Source: Acidobacteriaceae bacterium
GTDB lineage: Bacteria; Acidobacteriota; Terriglobia; Bryobacterales; Bryobacteraceae
DNA: 64,000 nucleotides
Direction: 5' to 3'
NCBI GenBank assembly: GCA_019240405.1
Contig: JAFAYL010000034.1
Location: forward strand, 124,001 to 188,000
Shown: positions 47,059 through 56,500 of the stretch, in pieces
How the letters are laid out: each line of letters opens with the position of its first letter
How positions within the stretch are numbered: the stretch's first letter is position 1
The notes under the pieces: generated by a model
Told to the model about the DNA's origin: nothing
The model's input: the letters and a program-made list of their open reading frames with translations, nothing else
The model's database searches: none
Made by a program: the position numbers and the translations under genes

Positions 47059-47709
47059 ATGCCCCCGGTGCGAGTTCTCATTGCCGACGATCATCCTTTG
47101 ATTCGCAGCGGCTTGCGTGCCCTTCTTGAGAGGGAGGGCGAATTTCAAGTGGTGGGGGAGGCATCGGATGGCTACGAGGCTATCGAGCTCGCGACTCATT
47201 TGAAGCCGGATGTGGCTTTGCTGGACGTCGGAATGCCGCGGCTTAATGGAATCGATGCGGCGAAACATATCTCGGAACGCATGCCGCGTGTTCGAATTAT
47301 CGTCGTCAGTATGCATTCCGATGAGGCTTACGTATTGCGCGCGCTGAAATCCGGAGCGCGCGGTTATCTGCTGAAGGCGTCGCCGGAATCGGATGTTCTA
47401 GCGGCCGTTCGCGCCATAGCAGCGGGAAATGCGTATTTCAGTCCAGAGATTACGAAGTTACTGGTCGAAGAGTACGTAAACGAGGTACGCAGGAGGGGAG
47501 TCGAGGACAGCTATGACCTCCTGAGCATTCGCGAAAAGGAGGTTTTGCAGTTGCTCGTGGCGGGCAAAACGAACCGCGATATTTCAGACATGCTGCATAT
47601 CAGTGTGTCAACCGTCGAGACGCACAGGAACAACATCTTTCAGAAACTTGGGATTCACAATTTGCCAGAGCTGATTTTGTACGCCGTCCGTAAAGGGCTG
47701 ATTTCATGA
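47059..47709 (+). CDS. NarL/FixJ-type response regulator
   Basis: A 216-residue two-domain regulator. Receiver: DDH acidic pocket in VLIADDHPLIRSGL, phosphoacceptor Asp in VALLDVGMPRLNG and Lys in GYLLKASPESD. Output: LuxR-type helix-turn-helix LSIREKEVLQLLVAGKTNRDISDMLHISVSTVETHRNNIF. It is transcribed away from the RND efflux operon, 140 bases from its start, and converges on the histidine kinase with overlapping stop codons. Regulation of the efflux pump by this pair is a reasonable guess from position. Confidence 0.93.
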   Translation: MPPVRVLIADDHPLIRSGLRALLEREGEFQVVGEASDGYEAIELATHLKPDVALLDVGMPRLNGIDAAKHISERMPRVRIIVVSMHSDEAYVLRALKSGARGYLLKASPESDVLAAVRAIAAGNAYFSPEITKLLVEEYVNEVRRRGVEDSYDLLSIREKEVLQLLVAGKTNRDISDMLHISVSTVETHRNNIFQKLGIHNLPELILYAVRKGLIS

Positions 47710-49176
47710 GCGCGTGACTGAGGCGCGCGGCATGGCCGACTCCCGAGGTTGCGAGGGCGTGGGATTGAGCTCTTCGGGGAGAGGAAGCTCGAACCGGACA
47801 ATGCTGCCGCGGCCCCACTCGGAATCCACGTGAAGCGTGCCGCCCAGCCGCACGACACGCTCCTCCATGCCCACGATTCCGATTCCTTTTTCCTGAGCCG
47901 GGTCAAATCCCTTCCCATCATCCTGGATCGTTACATGCAACCGTCGATCGTCACGAACCAATGTCACCAGAACATGCCGCGCGCCGGAGTGACGGGAGGA
48001 GTTCCGGATGGCCTCCTGAACAACGCGATACACACACGTTTTGTGATCGTCAGGTAGATCTATGGACAGATCACCTGAAACCACTTCGACTTGAAGGGTT
48101 GTTGTGCGCGAAATCTCACGCGCCAGCCAGTTCAGCGCGGGCAGAAGCCCAAGGTCGTCGAGCATCGAGGGGCGGAGCAGCAAGGATATGTTACGCACAG
48201 CGGCAGCATTCCTTTCGGCCATTTCCTGAAGAGATTGAAGCTGCAGATTGGCCTCTTCAGGATCAATACGCGGCAATGCGGATCTCAAATTCTCTAACCC
48301 GAGCATCATGGCCCACAAAGTCTGGCCCACTTCATCGTGAAGCTCACGCGAAATGCGTCTGCGCTCGCTCTCTTGAGCCGACAGCAACTCGGCCGAAAGC
48401 TGCTGGAGCTCGCCGCGGGCACGAGCGACTTCACCAAAACGCGTCTCTGATTCCTGCTCCAGGTGAAGCACGCGCCAAAGGGTAACGCTCGCGAGCGCAA
48501 TGCCGATTGCAACGGTAAGGAGCAGCATCGCGAGCAGCTTTACTCGAAAAGAAGAGAAAAGCTCGTTGACCTGCTGACTGCTGGTTTCGAGCTCCCGTTC
48601 ACTTACCTGTTGGATTCGATCGGCCAGACTGACCATACTCATCCGGCGGGGCAGCACCTGTTCCCTGATGAATGAGTAACCGCGGGCGCGCCTCTCTTGG
48701 GGGGACCAGTCCAAAGCCGGCGCGAGCACTGCGAAATATGCGGTCAGCTCATCGCTGAAGAGTTGGAACGGCTGCTTTTCCTGCCGGTTGAGAAAATGCC
48801 GGTATTCGTCCATTCCGGATCGAATGCGGCGGCGGGTCTCTAAGAAGTCAGCGCGGTGAGTGGCGACGAGCGTTTCATTGTCGTCGAGCAGAAGATCGCG
48901 AATGTACGTGCCCGAAAGATAGATATCGGACCGCAGCTTCTCCAGCGTCCGCTCGCGCCCCACAAAGGCCTGCTGAATTTGCTGTTGTCGGATTTCTATT
49001 TGATACAGGAACGAGACCGCGCTAAGCCCAATAATGCCCATCAGTAGCAGCAGTCCGGTGAAACCAACCCAGAGCAGAACGCGAATGCGTCGTCGAGACA
49101 AACCGTCGTGCGCGTTCAGATTCTGGACTGCGCCAAGTGACACAATTAACAACCGCTTCAAGTCTAGACGCAACAT
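47704..49176 (-). CDS. NarL-family sensor histidine kinase (HisKA_3)
   Basis: A 490-residue membrane sensor. TM1 (VLLWVGFTGLLLLMGIIGLSAV) and TM2 (LLAMLLLTVAIGIALASVTLW) flank a ~170-residue helical periplasmic region resembling CHASE3/four-helix sensors (LVATHRADFLETRRRIRSGMDEY). A short coiled coil leads to the HisKA_3 dimerisation helix with the phosphorylated His in RRRISRELHDEVGQTLW, then a HATPase domain (VVQEAIRNSSRHSGA, DDGKGFDP). It pairs by type with the LuxR-family regulator whose gene it meets end to end. The ligand is unknown. Confidence 0.92.
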   Translation of the reverse strand: MLRLDLKRLLIVSLGAVQNLNAHDGLSRRRIRVLLWVGFTGLLLLMGIIGLSAVSFLYQIEIRQQQIQQAFVGRERTLEKLRSDIYLSGTYIRDLLLDDNETLVATHRADFLETRRRIRSGMDEYRHFLNRQEKQPFQLFSDELTAYFAVLAPALDWSPQERRARGYSFIREQVLPRRMSMVSLADRIQQVSERELETSSQQVNELFSSFRVKLLAMLLLTVAIGIALASVTLWRVLHLEQESETRFGEVARARGELQQLSAELLSAQESERRRISRELHDEVGQTLWAMMLGLENLRSALPRIDPEEANLQLQSLQEMAERNAAAVRNISLLLRPSMLDDLGLLPALNWLAREISRTTTLQVEVVSGDLSIDLPDDHKTCVYRVVQEAIRNSSRHSGARHVLVTLVRDDRRLHVTIQDDGKGFDPAQEKGIGIVGMEERVVRLGGTLHVDSEWGRGSIVRFELPLPEELNPTPSQPRESAMPRASVTRS

Positions 49177-49282
49177 TCAAAAGGTGCCATACAGCGGGGA
49201 CCCGATTTTATGGTTCGGGATTGCCTGAACTGGCGCCCGCGAAGGGGCCACACTAGGTGAAAGTACCGGAACCCTAATTCCC

Positions 49283-49291
49283 TGTTATAGT
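49283..49291 (+). promoter_or_regulatory. Candidate extended -10 promoter of the DUF3309 gene
   Basis: TGTTATAGT matches an extended -10 element (TG-n-TATAGT, five of six consensus bases in the hexamer). It lies 28 bases upstream of the DUF3309 ATG in a 142-base intergenic stretch. No convincing -35 hexamer was seen, as expected for extended -10 promoters. Confidence 0.35.
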
Positions 49292-49318
49292 TTCGGGTAC
49301 AAACGCATCTACACCGGC

Positions 49319-49474
49319 ATGGGACTGATCCTGCTTGTGGTTTTGCTGATTCTTTTAATTGGCGCCATTCCAACTTGGCCCTACTCGCGGGGCTGGGGTT
49401 ACTATCCCTCCGGCGGGCTCGGCCTGGTGTTAGTGATCATAATTATTCTGTATCTGCTCGGCTATTTCCATTGA
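49319..49474 (+). CDS. Small DUF3309-family membrane protein
   Basis: A 51-residue ORF too short for the ORF track. It encodes two hydrophobic segments (LILLVVLLILLIGAIPTW and GLGLVLVIIIILYLLGYF) around a Gly/Tyr-rich turn (SRGWGYYPSGG). This is the pattern of the DUF3309 family, short proteins widespread in soil bacteria and of unknown function; stress or envelope roles have been supposed. It stands alone between the histidine kinase and the GH27 gene. Confidence 0.8.
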   Translation: MGLILLVVLLILLIGAIPTWPYSRGWGYYPSGGLGLVLVIIIILYLLGYFH

Positions 49475-49525
49475 TTCTTTCGTAATTGGCGGTTCTTTCA
49501 CGCCGCTCTTTGTTTAGAAAGACTC

Positions 49526-51064
49526 ATGGCAATTAAGCGACGGCTGTTATTTCTTCTCCTCCTCACAGCCGCCACACTAATCTACGTTTTTGCTCAAGAA
49601 ACAGGGGTTGCAACCCGTGACATCACAGGTGTTTGGGTTCTCCATATTCCGAATGCAGATGGAACCGTGCAGGATACGTTTCTTAAGCTCTCGCAAAACG
49701 GCGCAACCATCACAGGCAGCATCGTCAGAAATTATCATGAAACGAAGATTTCTGAAGGTTCTTACCGCAACGGGAAACTGCACCTTACAGTTAATCCCTG
49801 GCGAACGATCGTATTGACCTACGAGGGTACCCTCAGCGATAACCACCTCAAAATCACTTTTTCAGAGACCGGCGGACGGGAGAATCCTCCCTCCGTGACG
49901 GTTTCCGGGGAACGCTCCTCCGAGGCTGCGTTGTCGCCCCCCGCGCCGTTGCCTCTCCCCGCCTTACATGATGTTCCGGACAATGGTCTCGCCCGCACGC
50001 CACCCATGGGCTGGAACAGTTGGAACTACTTCGAAGGAAAAGTCGACGATGCAACGGTCAGGAGCATCGCGGATGTGATGGTTTCTTCCGGAATGGCTAA
50101 AGCGGGTTATGCACACGTCAATATCGACGATACCTGGGAAGACGGCCGGGACGAGGCCGGTAATATCCGGGCAAACCGCAAATTTCCCGATATAGCGGCT
50201 CTTGCCGCTTACGTTCACTCGAAAGGCCTAAAGATCGGCATCTACTCCTCGCCTGGCCCAAAGACCTGTGGCGGTTATGAGGGGAGCTACGGTCACGAAC
50301 TCCAGGATGCCAAGACCTACGCTAGCTGGGGAATCGATTATCTCAAGTACGATTGGTGCTCGGCTGGTGCGATTTATAAAGACCGGGACATGCGCGCCGC
50401 ATACCAGAAGATGGGTGAAGCTCTCCAATCTACCGGCCGGCCGATCGTGTTCAGCCTTTGCCAATATGGGCGCGAAAAAGTTTGGACGTGGGGCGCAAAA
50501 GTTGGCGGAAATCTTTGGCGGACCACCGACGACATCGGTGATGATTGGCCGAGCATGAGCGGGATCGGCTTCAGACAAGCGGAAATTTCGAGCTACATGC
50601 AGCCGGGGCACTGGAACGATCCCGACATGCTCGAGATCGGCAACGGCGGCATGACGGATGACGAGTACCGGGTGCATATGAGCCTCTGGTGTCTTCTCGC
50701 CGCTCCGCTGCTTGCGGGGAATGATCTGAGAAAGATGTCTGATGCCACACTCGCGATCCTAACCAATAGGGACGTGATTGCTGTAGATCAGGATCCGGCT
50801 GCACGGCCACCCAAGCGGATGGTTCGAAATAACGAAACCGAGGTCTGGTCCCGACCCATGCAGGACGGCTCTACGGTTGTGGCGTTATTCAATCGGGGCG
50901 AGAAAGCGAAGGACGTCACAGTCACCTGGCAGGAGCTGGGGTTAATCGGTCACATCCAAGGGCGCGACCTCTGGAAGCATGAGAGAGTCGGACTTTCAGG
51001 CCCTACATACACGACTCTGGTTCCTAAGCACGGGGTAGTTATGTTACGCATCCAAAAGGGTTAG
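49526..51064 (+). CDS. Exported GH27 alpha-galactosidase with N-terminal beta module
   Basis: A 512-residue retaining alpha-galactosidase. The signal peptide is followed by a beta-rich module at residues ~30-130 (DITGVWVLHIPNADG...LSQNGATITGSI) related to the C-terminal extension of the PLP enzyme at 13328. The GH27 barrel starts at TPPMGWNSWNYFEG. The nucleophile Asp is in DYLKYDWCS and the acid/base Asp in WRTTDDIGDDW. The C-terminal antiparallel beta domain follows (VWSRPMQDGSTVVALFNRG). It acts on terminal alpha-galactosides outside the cytoplasm. It stands as a single gene before the trehalose operon. Confidence 0.92.
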   Translation: MAIKRRLLFLLLLTAATLIYVFAQETGVATRDITGVWVLHIPNADGTVQDTFLKLSQNGATITGSIVRNYHETKISEGSYRNGKLHLTVNPWRTIVLTYEGTLSDNHLKITFSETGGRENPPSVTVSGERSSEAALSPPAPLPLPALHDVPDNGLARTPPMGWNSWNYFEGKVDDATVRSIADVMVSSGMAKAGYAHVNIDDTWEDGRDEAGNIRANRKFPDIAALAAYVHSKGLKIGIYSSPGPKTCGGYEGSYGHELQDAKTYASWGIDYLKYDWCSAGAIYKDRDMRAAYQKMGEALQSTGRPIVFSLCQYGREKVWTWGAKVGGNLWRTTDDIGDDWPSMSGIGFRQAEISSYMQPGHWNDPDMLEIGNGGMTDDEYRVHMSLWCLLAAPLLAGNDLRKMSDATLAILTNRDVIAVDQDPAARPPKRMVRNNETEVWSRPMQDGSTVVALFNRGEKAKDVTVTWQELGLIGHIQGRDLWKHERVGLSGPTYTTLVPKHGVVMLRIQKG

Positions 51065-51119
51065 GGAGTACGTAACAGGACCGCGTTTTCTCCTAGGCGC
51101 GAATTTACGGCTAATCGGT

Positions 51120-51125
51120 TATAAT
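51120..51125 (+). promoter_or_regulatory. Candidate -10 box of the trehalose operon
   Basis: A perfect TATAAT lies 94 bases before the otsA start in the 154-base gap after the GH27 gene. No good -35 hexamer is present at the standard distance, so the assignment is tentative. Confidence 0.3.
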
Positions 51126-51207
51126 TAGTCGGATTCACTAGCGGGCCCCCGACAGACTCCGCGAGACCAAACGAAACTGTTCTAGTACTCCTGACTCTAA
51201 ATACATG

Positions 51208-51214
51208 AAAGGAG
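51208..51214 (+). promoter_or_regulatory. Shine-Dalgarno of otsA
   Basis: AAAGGAG lies four bases before the ATG at 51219. The spacing is somewhat short, but the match is strong and supports this start over any later codon. Confidence 0.6.
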
Positions 51215-51218
51215 CTTA

Positions 51219-52766
51219 ATGTTGAAGGTTTGGAGACGTGAGGTTCTGCGCGAATTCGTTCGCACGAAACTGAACGGCTATCGGTTCATTCTCGTTTCAA
51301 ATCGGGAACCGTTCGAGCATCGCCATGCGAGCACCGGAATCAACTGTGTCCAACCGGCAGGCGGTTTGGCGAGCGCCCTCGATCCGGTTATGCGCGCTTG
51401 CGGCGGTTTATGGATCGCTCATGGGAGCGGTGATGCCGATACGCAAACGGTAGATAAGTTCGATCGCGTTAAGCTTCCTCCCGACGACGCGCAGTACACT
51501 TTGCGCCGCGTTTGGCTTTCTAAAGAGGAGCACGAAGCGCATTATCTCGGTCTTTCGAACCAAGGTATCTGGCCGCTATGCCACGTCGCGTTCACACGGC
51601 CTGTTTTCGATGCCGATGACTGGCAAGCTTATCGCCGCGTCAACGAGCGGTTCGCGGAGACCGTGCTGGAGGAGGCCGGCAGCGATCCGGCTTTTGTGTT
51701 TATCCAGGATTACCATTTCGCGTTGCTCCCCAGGATGCTCCGTAATGCGAGACCGAATCTGGTGATTGCCCAGTTCTGGCATGTCCCGTGGCCCAATTCA
51801 GAAGTTTTCAATCTATTCCCGTGGAAGGACGAAATCCTCGACGGGCTGCTCGGAAATGACCTACTTGGATTTCAGCTTCAACATCACTGCCAAAACTTTT
51901 TGAAAACCGTGGACTGCTCGCTGGAGGCGCGCGTCGACGAATCGGGTTCAGAAATTTGCCGCGGCGGTCATTCGACGCATGTGCGGCCATTTCCGATCGG
52001 AATCGATTTCGATGCGCATGCGGAATTGGCGGATTCGGATGCAGTTGCGAACCAAACACGCCGCTGGCGCGAGGAGTTGTCTTTGAAGGGCAAGATGCTC
52101 GGGATTGGCATCGACCGTCTTGATTACACCAAAGGGATTCCGGAGCGGTTGCGGTCTTTGGGCCGGCTTTTGGAAATGCATCCGCAGTACAGGGGCAAGC
52201 TGGTGTTCGCGCAGATTGCTGTACCGAGCAGGTCAAGCCTACCTGAATACCGAAACATTGAGCAAGAAGTGGACTATCTCACCGCGCAAATTAATCGACG
52301 CTGGGGAACTAGTTCCTGGCGGCCGATTGTGCTGATGAAGCGGAATTACAACGCCTCTGAGATGATTGCTCTTCATCGGCTGGCTGATTTCTGTGTCGTC
52401 TCTTCGCTGCACGATGGCATGAATCTGGTTGCGAAGGAATTCGCGGCGAGCCGGGCCGATGAAGACGGTGTCCTGGTGCTGAGCAAGTTTACCGGAGCCG
52501 CCCATGAGCTCAAGGAAGCCTTGCAAGTGAATCCGTTCTCGGTCGAAGAATGCGCGAATGCATACCGTGACGCGCTGACCATGCAGCCCGATGAGCGGAA
52601 GCGGAGGATGCGGAAGATGCGCGAGAGCGTGGAAGACAACAATGTGTATCGATGGGCAGGAAAATTGCTTTCCGAGCTGGCGAGAGTAGAAACCAAAGAA
52701 AAGCAAGTGCCGGTTTCTGCCTTGGAAACTGAATTCCAACCGGCTGCTCTCGGTGTTGCAGTATGA
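51219..52766 (+). CDS. otsA: Trehalose-6-phosphate synthase (GT20)
   Basis: A 515-residue GT20 glycosyltransferase making trehalose-6-phosphate from UDP/ADP-glucose and glucose-6-phosphate. Conserved parts: FILVSNREPF, PAGGLASAL glycine loop, FIQDYHFALLPRML (substrate Asp), GIDRLDYTKGIPERL near 296 (phosphate-binding Arg and Lys) and LHDGMNLVAKEFAA (sugar-nucleotide Asp and Glu). The segment GGLWIAHGSGDAD differs from the E. coli OtsA WSG form; it fits a variant group common in non-enteric bacteria, so a related phosphate-sugar acceptor such as glycerol-3-phosphate is not excluded. The stop overlaps otsB (ATGA). Confidence 0.9.
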   Translation: MLKVWRREVLREFVRTKLNGYRFILVSNREPFEHRHASTGINCVQPAGGLASALDPVMRACGGLWIAHGSGDADTQTVDKFDRVKLPPDDAQYTLRRVWLSKEEHEAHYLGLSNQGIWPLCHVAFTRPVFDADDWQAYRRVNERFAETVLEEAGSDPAFVFIQDYHFALLPRMLRNARPNLVIAQFWHVPWPNSEVFNLFPWKDEILDGLLGNDLLGFQLQHHCQNFLKTVDCSLEARVDESGSEICRGGHSTHVRPFPIGIDFDAHAELADSDAVANQTRRWREELSLKGKMLGIGIDRLDYTKGIPERLRSLGRLLEMHPQYRGKLVFAQIAVPSRSSLPEYRNIEQEVDYLTAQINRRWGTSSWRPIVLMKRNYNASEMIALHRLADFCVVSSLHDGMNLVAKEFAASRADEDGVLVLSKFTGAAHELKEALQVNPFSVEECANAYRDALTMQPDERKRRMRKMRESVEDNNVYRWAGKLLSELARVETKEKQVPVSALETEFQPAALGVAV

Positions 52767-53599
52767 GCGCCGTTGCGCGAGTCCATCACCCCGTACCGCT
52801 CCTGAAGAACCTTCAATATATTGAGCCGCGGGTGGCGGAGGCGCCTCGGATCTCGCTGTTTTTGGATTTCGACGGCACTCTGTCGCCAATTGTTCTGAAT
52901 CCGGCGGAAGCGTGCCTGGAGCCGACCATCTGCCCGATTCTAAAAAGGCTACGTGACCGCCTGGATTTCGATTTAGCGGTCATCAGCGGCCGGGCATTGG
53001 TCGATGTGCGCGAGCGGATCGGTTTGAATAAGGTGATTTATGCCGGGAATCACGGGCTGGAAATCGAATTCGAATCCATGCGCTTTCGCGAGCCCAGAGC
53101 CGAATCGTTGCGCCGCGAGCTTCGATGCGTACTGCTTCAATTGAAACTCGCTCTGAGCGAGACCGAAGGTTTGGAGATCGAAGATAAAAGTCTCACGCTG
53201 AGCGTGCACTTCCGCCGGGTGAGCGAGCATTTGCACGATTGGGTGCGCAGCGTGGTTTACAGCGCAGTCGGTCGGTCGAAGTCTTTCACGTGCGGGGAAG
53301 GCAAGATGGTTCTCGAAGTGCGTCCGCAAGTAACCTGGAATAAAGGACACGCGATTAAATGGATCGCGCGAGAAGTGCTCCCGGCGGGATCGTTGCCGGT
53401 ATTTATCGGAGATGATGTCTCGGATGAGGATGGTTTTGCAGCAATACCTGATGGGATTACCATCAGAGTCGGGGAGCCTACCGAAACGCAGGCGCAGTTT
53501 CTGCTGCCGGATGTTCCAGCGGTAGGGCAGTTCCTTGAATGGCTAGACCACGCGAAACCGAATGCAACACTCGCAAATTCTCAGCGGGCTGGAAGATGA
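52763..53599 (+). CDS. otsB: Trehalose-6-phosphate phosphatase (HAD)
   Basis: A 278-residue HAD phosphatase. The nucleophile motif is LFLDFDGTLSPIV, followed by AVISGRALVDVRERIG, Lys in WNKGHAIKWIA and the metal motif FIGDDVSDEDGF, all as in trehalose phosphatases. It is translationally coupled to otsA by an ATGA overlap, and its 3' end overlaps treS by 38 bases. With otsA it forms the complete OtsAB trehalose route for osmotic or desiccation protection. Confidence 0.92.
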   Translation: MSAVARVHHPVPLLKNLQYIEPRVAEAPRISLFLDFDGTLSPIVLNPAEACLEPTICPILKRLRDRLDFDLAVISGRALVDVRERIGLNKVIYAGNHGLEIEFESMRFREPRAESLRRELRCVLLQLKLALSETEGLEIEDKSLTLSVHFRRVSEHLHDWVRSVVYSAVGRSKSFTCGEGKMVLEVRPQVTWNKGHAIKWIAREVLPAGSLPVFIGDDVSDEDGFAAIPDGITIRVGEPTETQAQFLLPDVPAVGQFLEWLDHAKPNATLANSQRAGR

Positions 53600-56500
53600 T
53601 CCCCTCTGGTACAAAGACGCGATTCTGTATGAACTTCACGTCCGGGCCTTCTACGACAAAAATGGCGACGGAATGGGTGATTTCCGTGGCCTTGCCGAAA
53701 AATTAGACTATCTCGAAGATTTAGGCGTCACCGCCATTTGGCTGCTTCCTTTTTGTCCTTCTCCCTGGAAGGATGATGGCTACGATATCTCCGATTACCG
53801 CAACGTTCATCCAGCGTACGGGACCCTGCGCGATTTTCAGAACTTCCTGAAAGAGGCTCACCGCCGGGGATTGCGTGTGATTACGGAGCTGGTCATCAAT
53901 CACACTTCCGACCAGCATCAATGGTTCCAGCGGTCCAGAAAATCCGAGCCTGGTTCTCGCTGGCGTGATTTCTACGTTTGGAGCCACACACCCGATAAAT
54001 ACGCTGGCACGCGGATCATCTTCAAGGATTTTGAGCCCTCAAATTGGAGCTGGGATCCGGTCGCGAAAGCGTATTACTGGCATCGATTCTATTCGCATCA
54101 GCCCGACCTGAATTTTGATAGTCCCCTGGTGCAGCGTGCGGTGATGCATACGCTCGATTTCTGGTCGCAGATGGGCGTAGACGGGTTCCGCCTGGATGCC
54201 ATTCCGTACTTATATGAGCGGGAAGGCACCAATTGCGAAAATCTCCCCGAGACCCACATTTTTCTAAAGCAACTGCGCCAGCATCTCGACGCGGAGTATC
54301 CGAATCGCATGCTGCTCGCTGAAGCGAACATGTGGCCGGAAGATGCCGTCGCGTACTTCGGGAGCGGCGATGAGTGCCACGTCTCGTTCCATTTCCCGTT
54401 GATGCCGCGCCTATTCATGGCTCTTCGTCTTGAAGACCGAATGCCGATCGTCGAGATTCTGCGGCGCACGCCTCCCATTCCAGAAACGTGCCAGTGGGCG
54501 ATGTTCCTACGCAATCACGATGAGCTGACGCTTGAGATGGTCACGGATGAAGAGCGGGATTACATGTATCGGATGTACGCATCGGACCAGCGCGCCCGCA
54601 TCAATCTTGGTATTCGCCGCAGGCTCGCTCCGCTGCTGGGTAACGATCGTCCCCGCGTGGAAGTAATGAACGCTCTCCTGTTCTCGCTCCCGGGAACACC
54701 CGTGATCTACTATGGCGACGAAATCGGGATGGGAGACAACGTCTATTTGGGCGACCGTAATGGGGTGCGAACGCCTATGCAGTGGAGCCCTGACCGGAAT
54801 GCAGGATTCTCGAATGCGAATCCGCAGAAGCTGTATCTGCCGGTCAATATCGATCCTGCGTATCATTACGAATCGATCAATGTGGAAGCACAGCAAGATA
54901 ATCCGCACTCCCTGTTGAGCTGGATGAAGCGGTTGATCGCCTTGCGCAAGCAGTACAAAGCGTTTGGGCGCGGCACCCTTGAATTCCTTCAGCCATCAAA
55001 CCAGCGTGCAATCGTATTTCTGAGGCGATACGAGCAAGAGACCATTCTGGTGATCGCGAACTTATCGCGTTTCGCGCAGCCGGTTGAGCTCGATCTTCAC
55101 AAATTCCGCGGCTATACGCCGGTTGAGATGTTCGGCAGGACAGACTTTCCGGTCATCGGCGAACCTTACTATCCGTTGACCTTGGGACCCAATTCTTTTT
55201 ATTGGTTCTCACTCGAGCAGCGGAGTGTCCCGGTTTCCGTTTCCGCGCCGGCTCTGGACGGGGGGCGCCAAGCCGTGCCCATCGTTGCCGTGCCGGTACT
55301 TGCCGGACTCTGGGAAGACAATACGCGAGCAGCCATTGCCGCGGTGTTGCCGAAGTTTCTGAACGCGAGGCGATGGTTCCGGGGACGAACCCGGCGCTAC
55401 CGCTCGATCGAAATTATCGAGTCGATCCCGCTTGTGCCCAACAAGTATTTCATCCTGTTGGTGCGAATTGAGTATACGGCTGGTGATCCGGAGACTTACG
55501 TTGTGCCGCTCGGCTCGGCGCGTGGAGACGAGGCACAGATCCTTCAGGATGAGCATCCCGAAGCTCTGATCGCGGAGGTGCGCGCGGCTGACGGGGCGCG
55601 AAGTTTTCTTTATGCCGCGACGGTGAGCGACGAGCTTTTGAGCCTACTACTCGAGGCTTTTGCGCGGCGCAAGCGTTTTACAGCGGCGGGCGGGATTCTC
55701 AGCGCAGAGCGCAACCGGCGTTTTCGAAACCTGTGGGGCGGGACGCATCCGAATCTGCAGCCCGCGCACGAGCCTGCCTCGGAGGTCAACACTTCCATCC
55801 GGTATGGGGATCGATTTGTTCTGAAGCTTCTGCGTAAAGTGGAGCCGGGTCCCAATCCAGGGGTGGAGATGGGAAGAGTTCTCACTGAGCAGCAGACGTT
55901 TGCGCATGTCGCTCCCTTTGCCGGCTCGCTTGAATACACGCCCGACGCAGGCGAACCAACCACGCTGGCTGTGTTGCACGGATTTGTTCCAAATTCAGGT
56001 GACGCCTGGCGTCATACACGAGATCATCTGAGGGAGTTCTTCGAGCATACGCTCCCATCAAAACACTCGCGAGTGGAAGTGGAAGGCTCTGCGCCAACCA
56101 ACATCTACGCTTTGAGTTTTGCGCTCCGTGACGCTCCTGAGGTTGCGAAAGAAATCATCGGCCCATACCTTTTGCTTGCGGAGATCATGGGCAGACGCAC
56201 GGCGGAAATCCACCTGATTATGGCTCACCCAACGTCTGATCCGGCTTTCGCGCCAGAACCATATAACGATTTTTACCGCCAAAGCCTTTATCATAGTTAC
56301 GCAGGTCTTACGAGCCGTCGTTTTGAGTTTGTCCGTCAGCGCTATTCGGATATGGCCGAAGATGTACGCGTGCTCGCGGCAAAGGTTCTCGAACAGGAAA
56401 GCGCGATCGAATCGAAGTTTCGCGCGATCTTTGACCGGCGAGTGCACTCTGTGCGTACGCGGTACAACGGCCGGCTCCATTTGGGACATTTTCTGATTAC

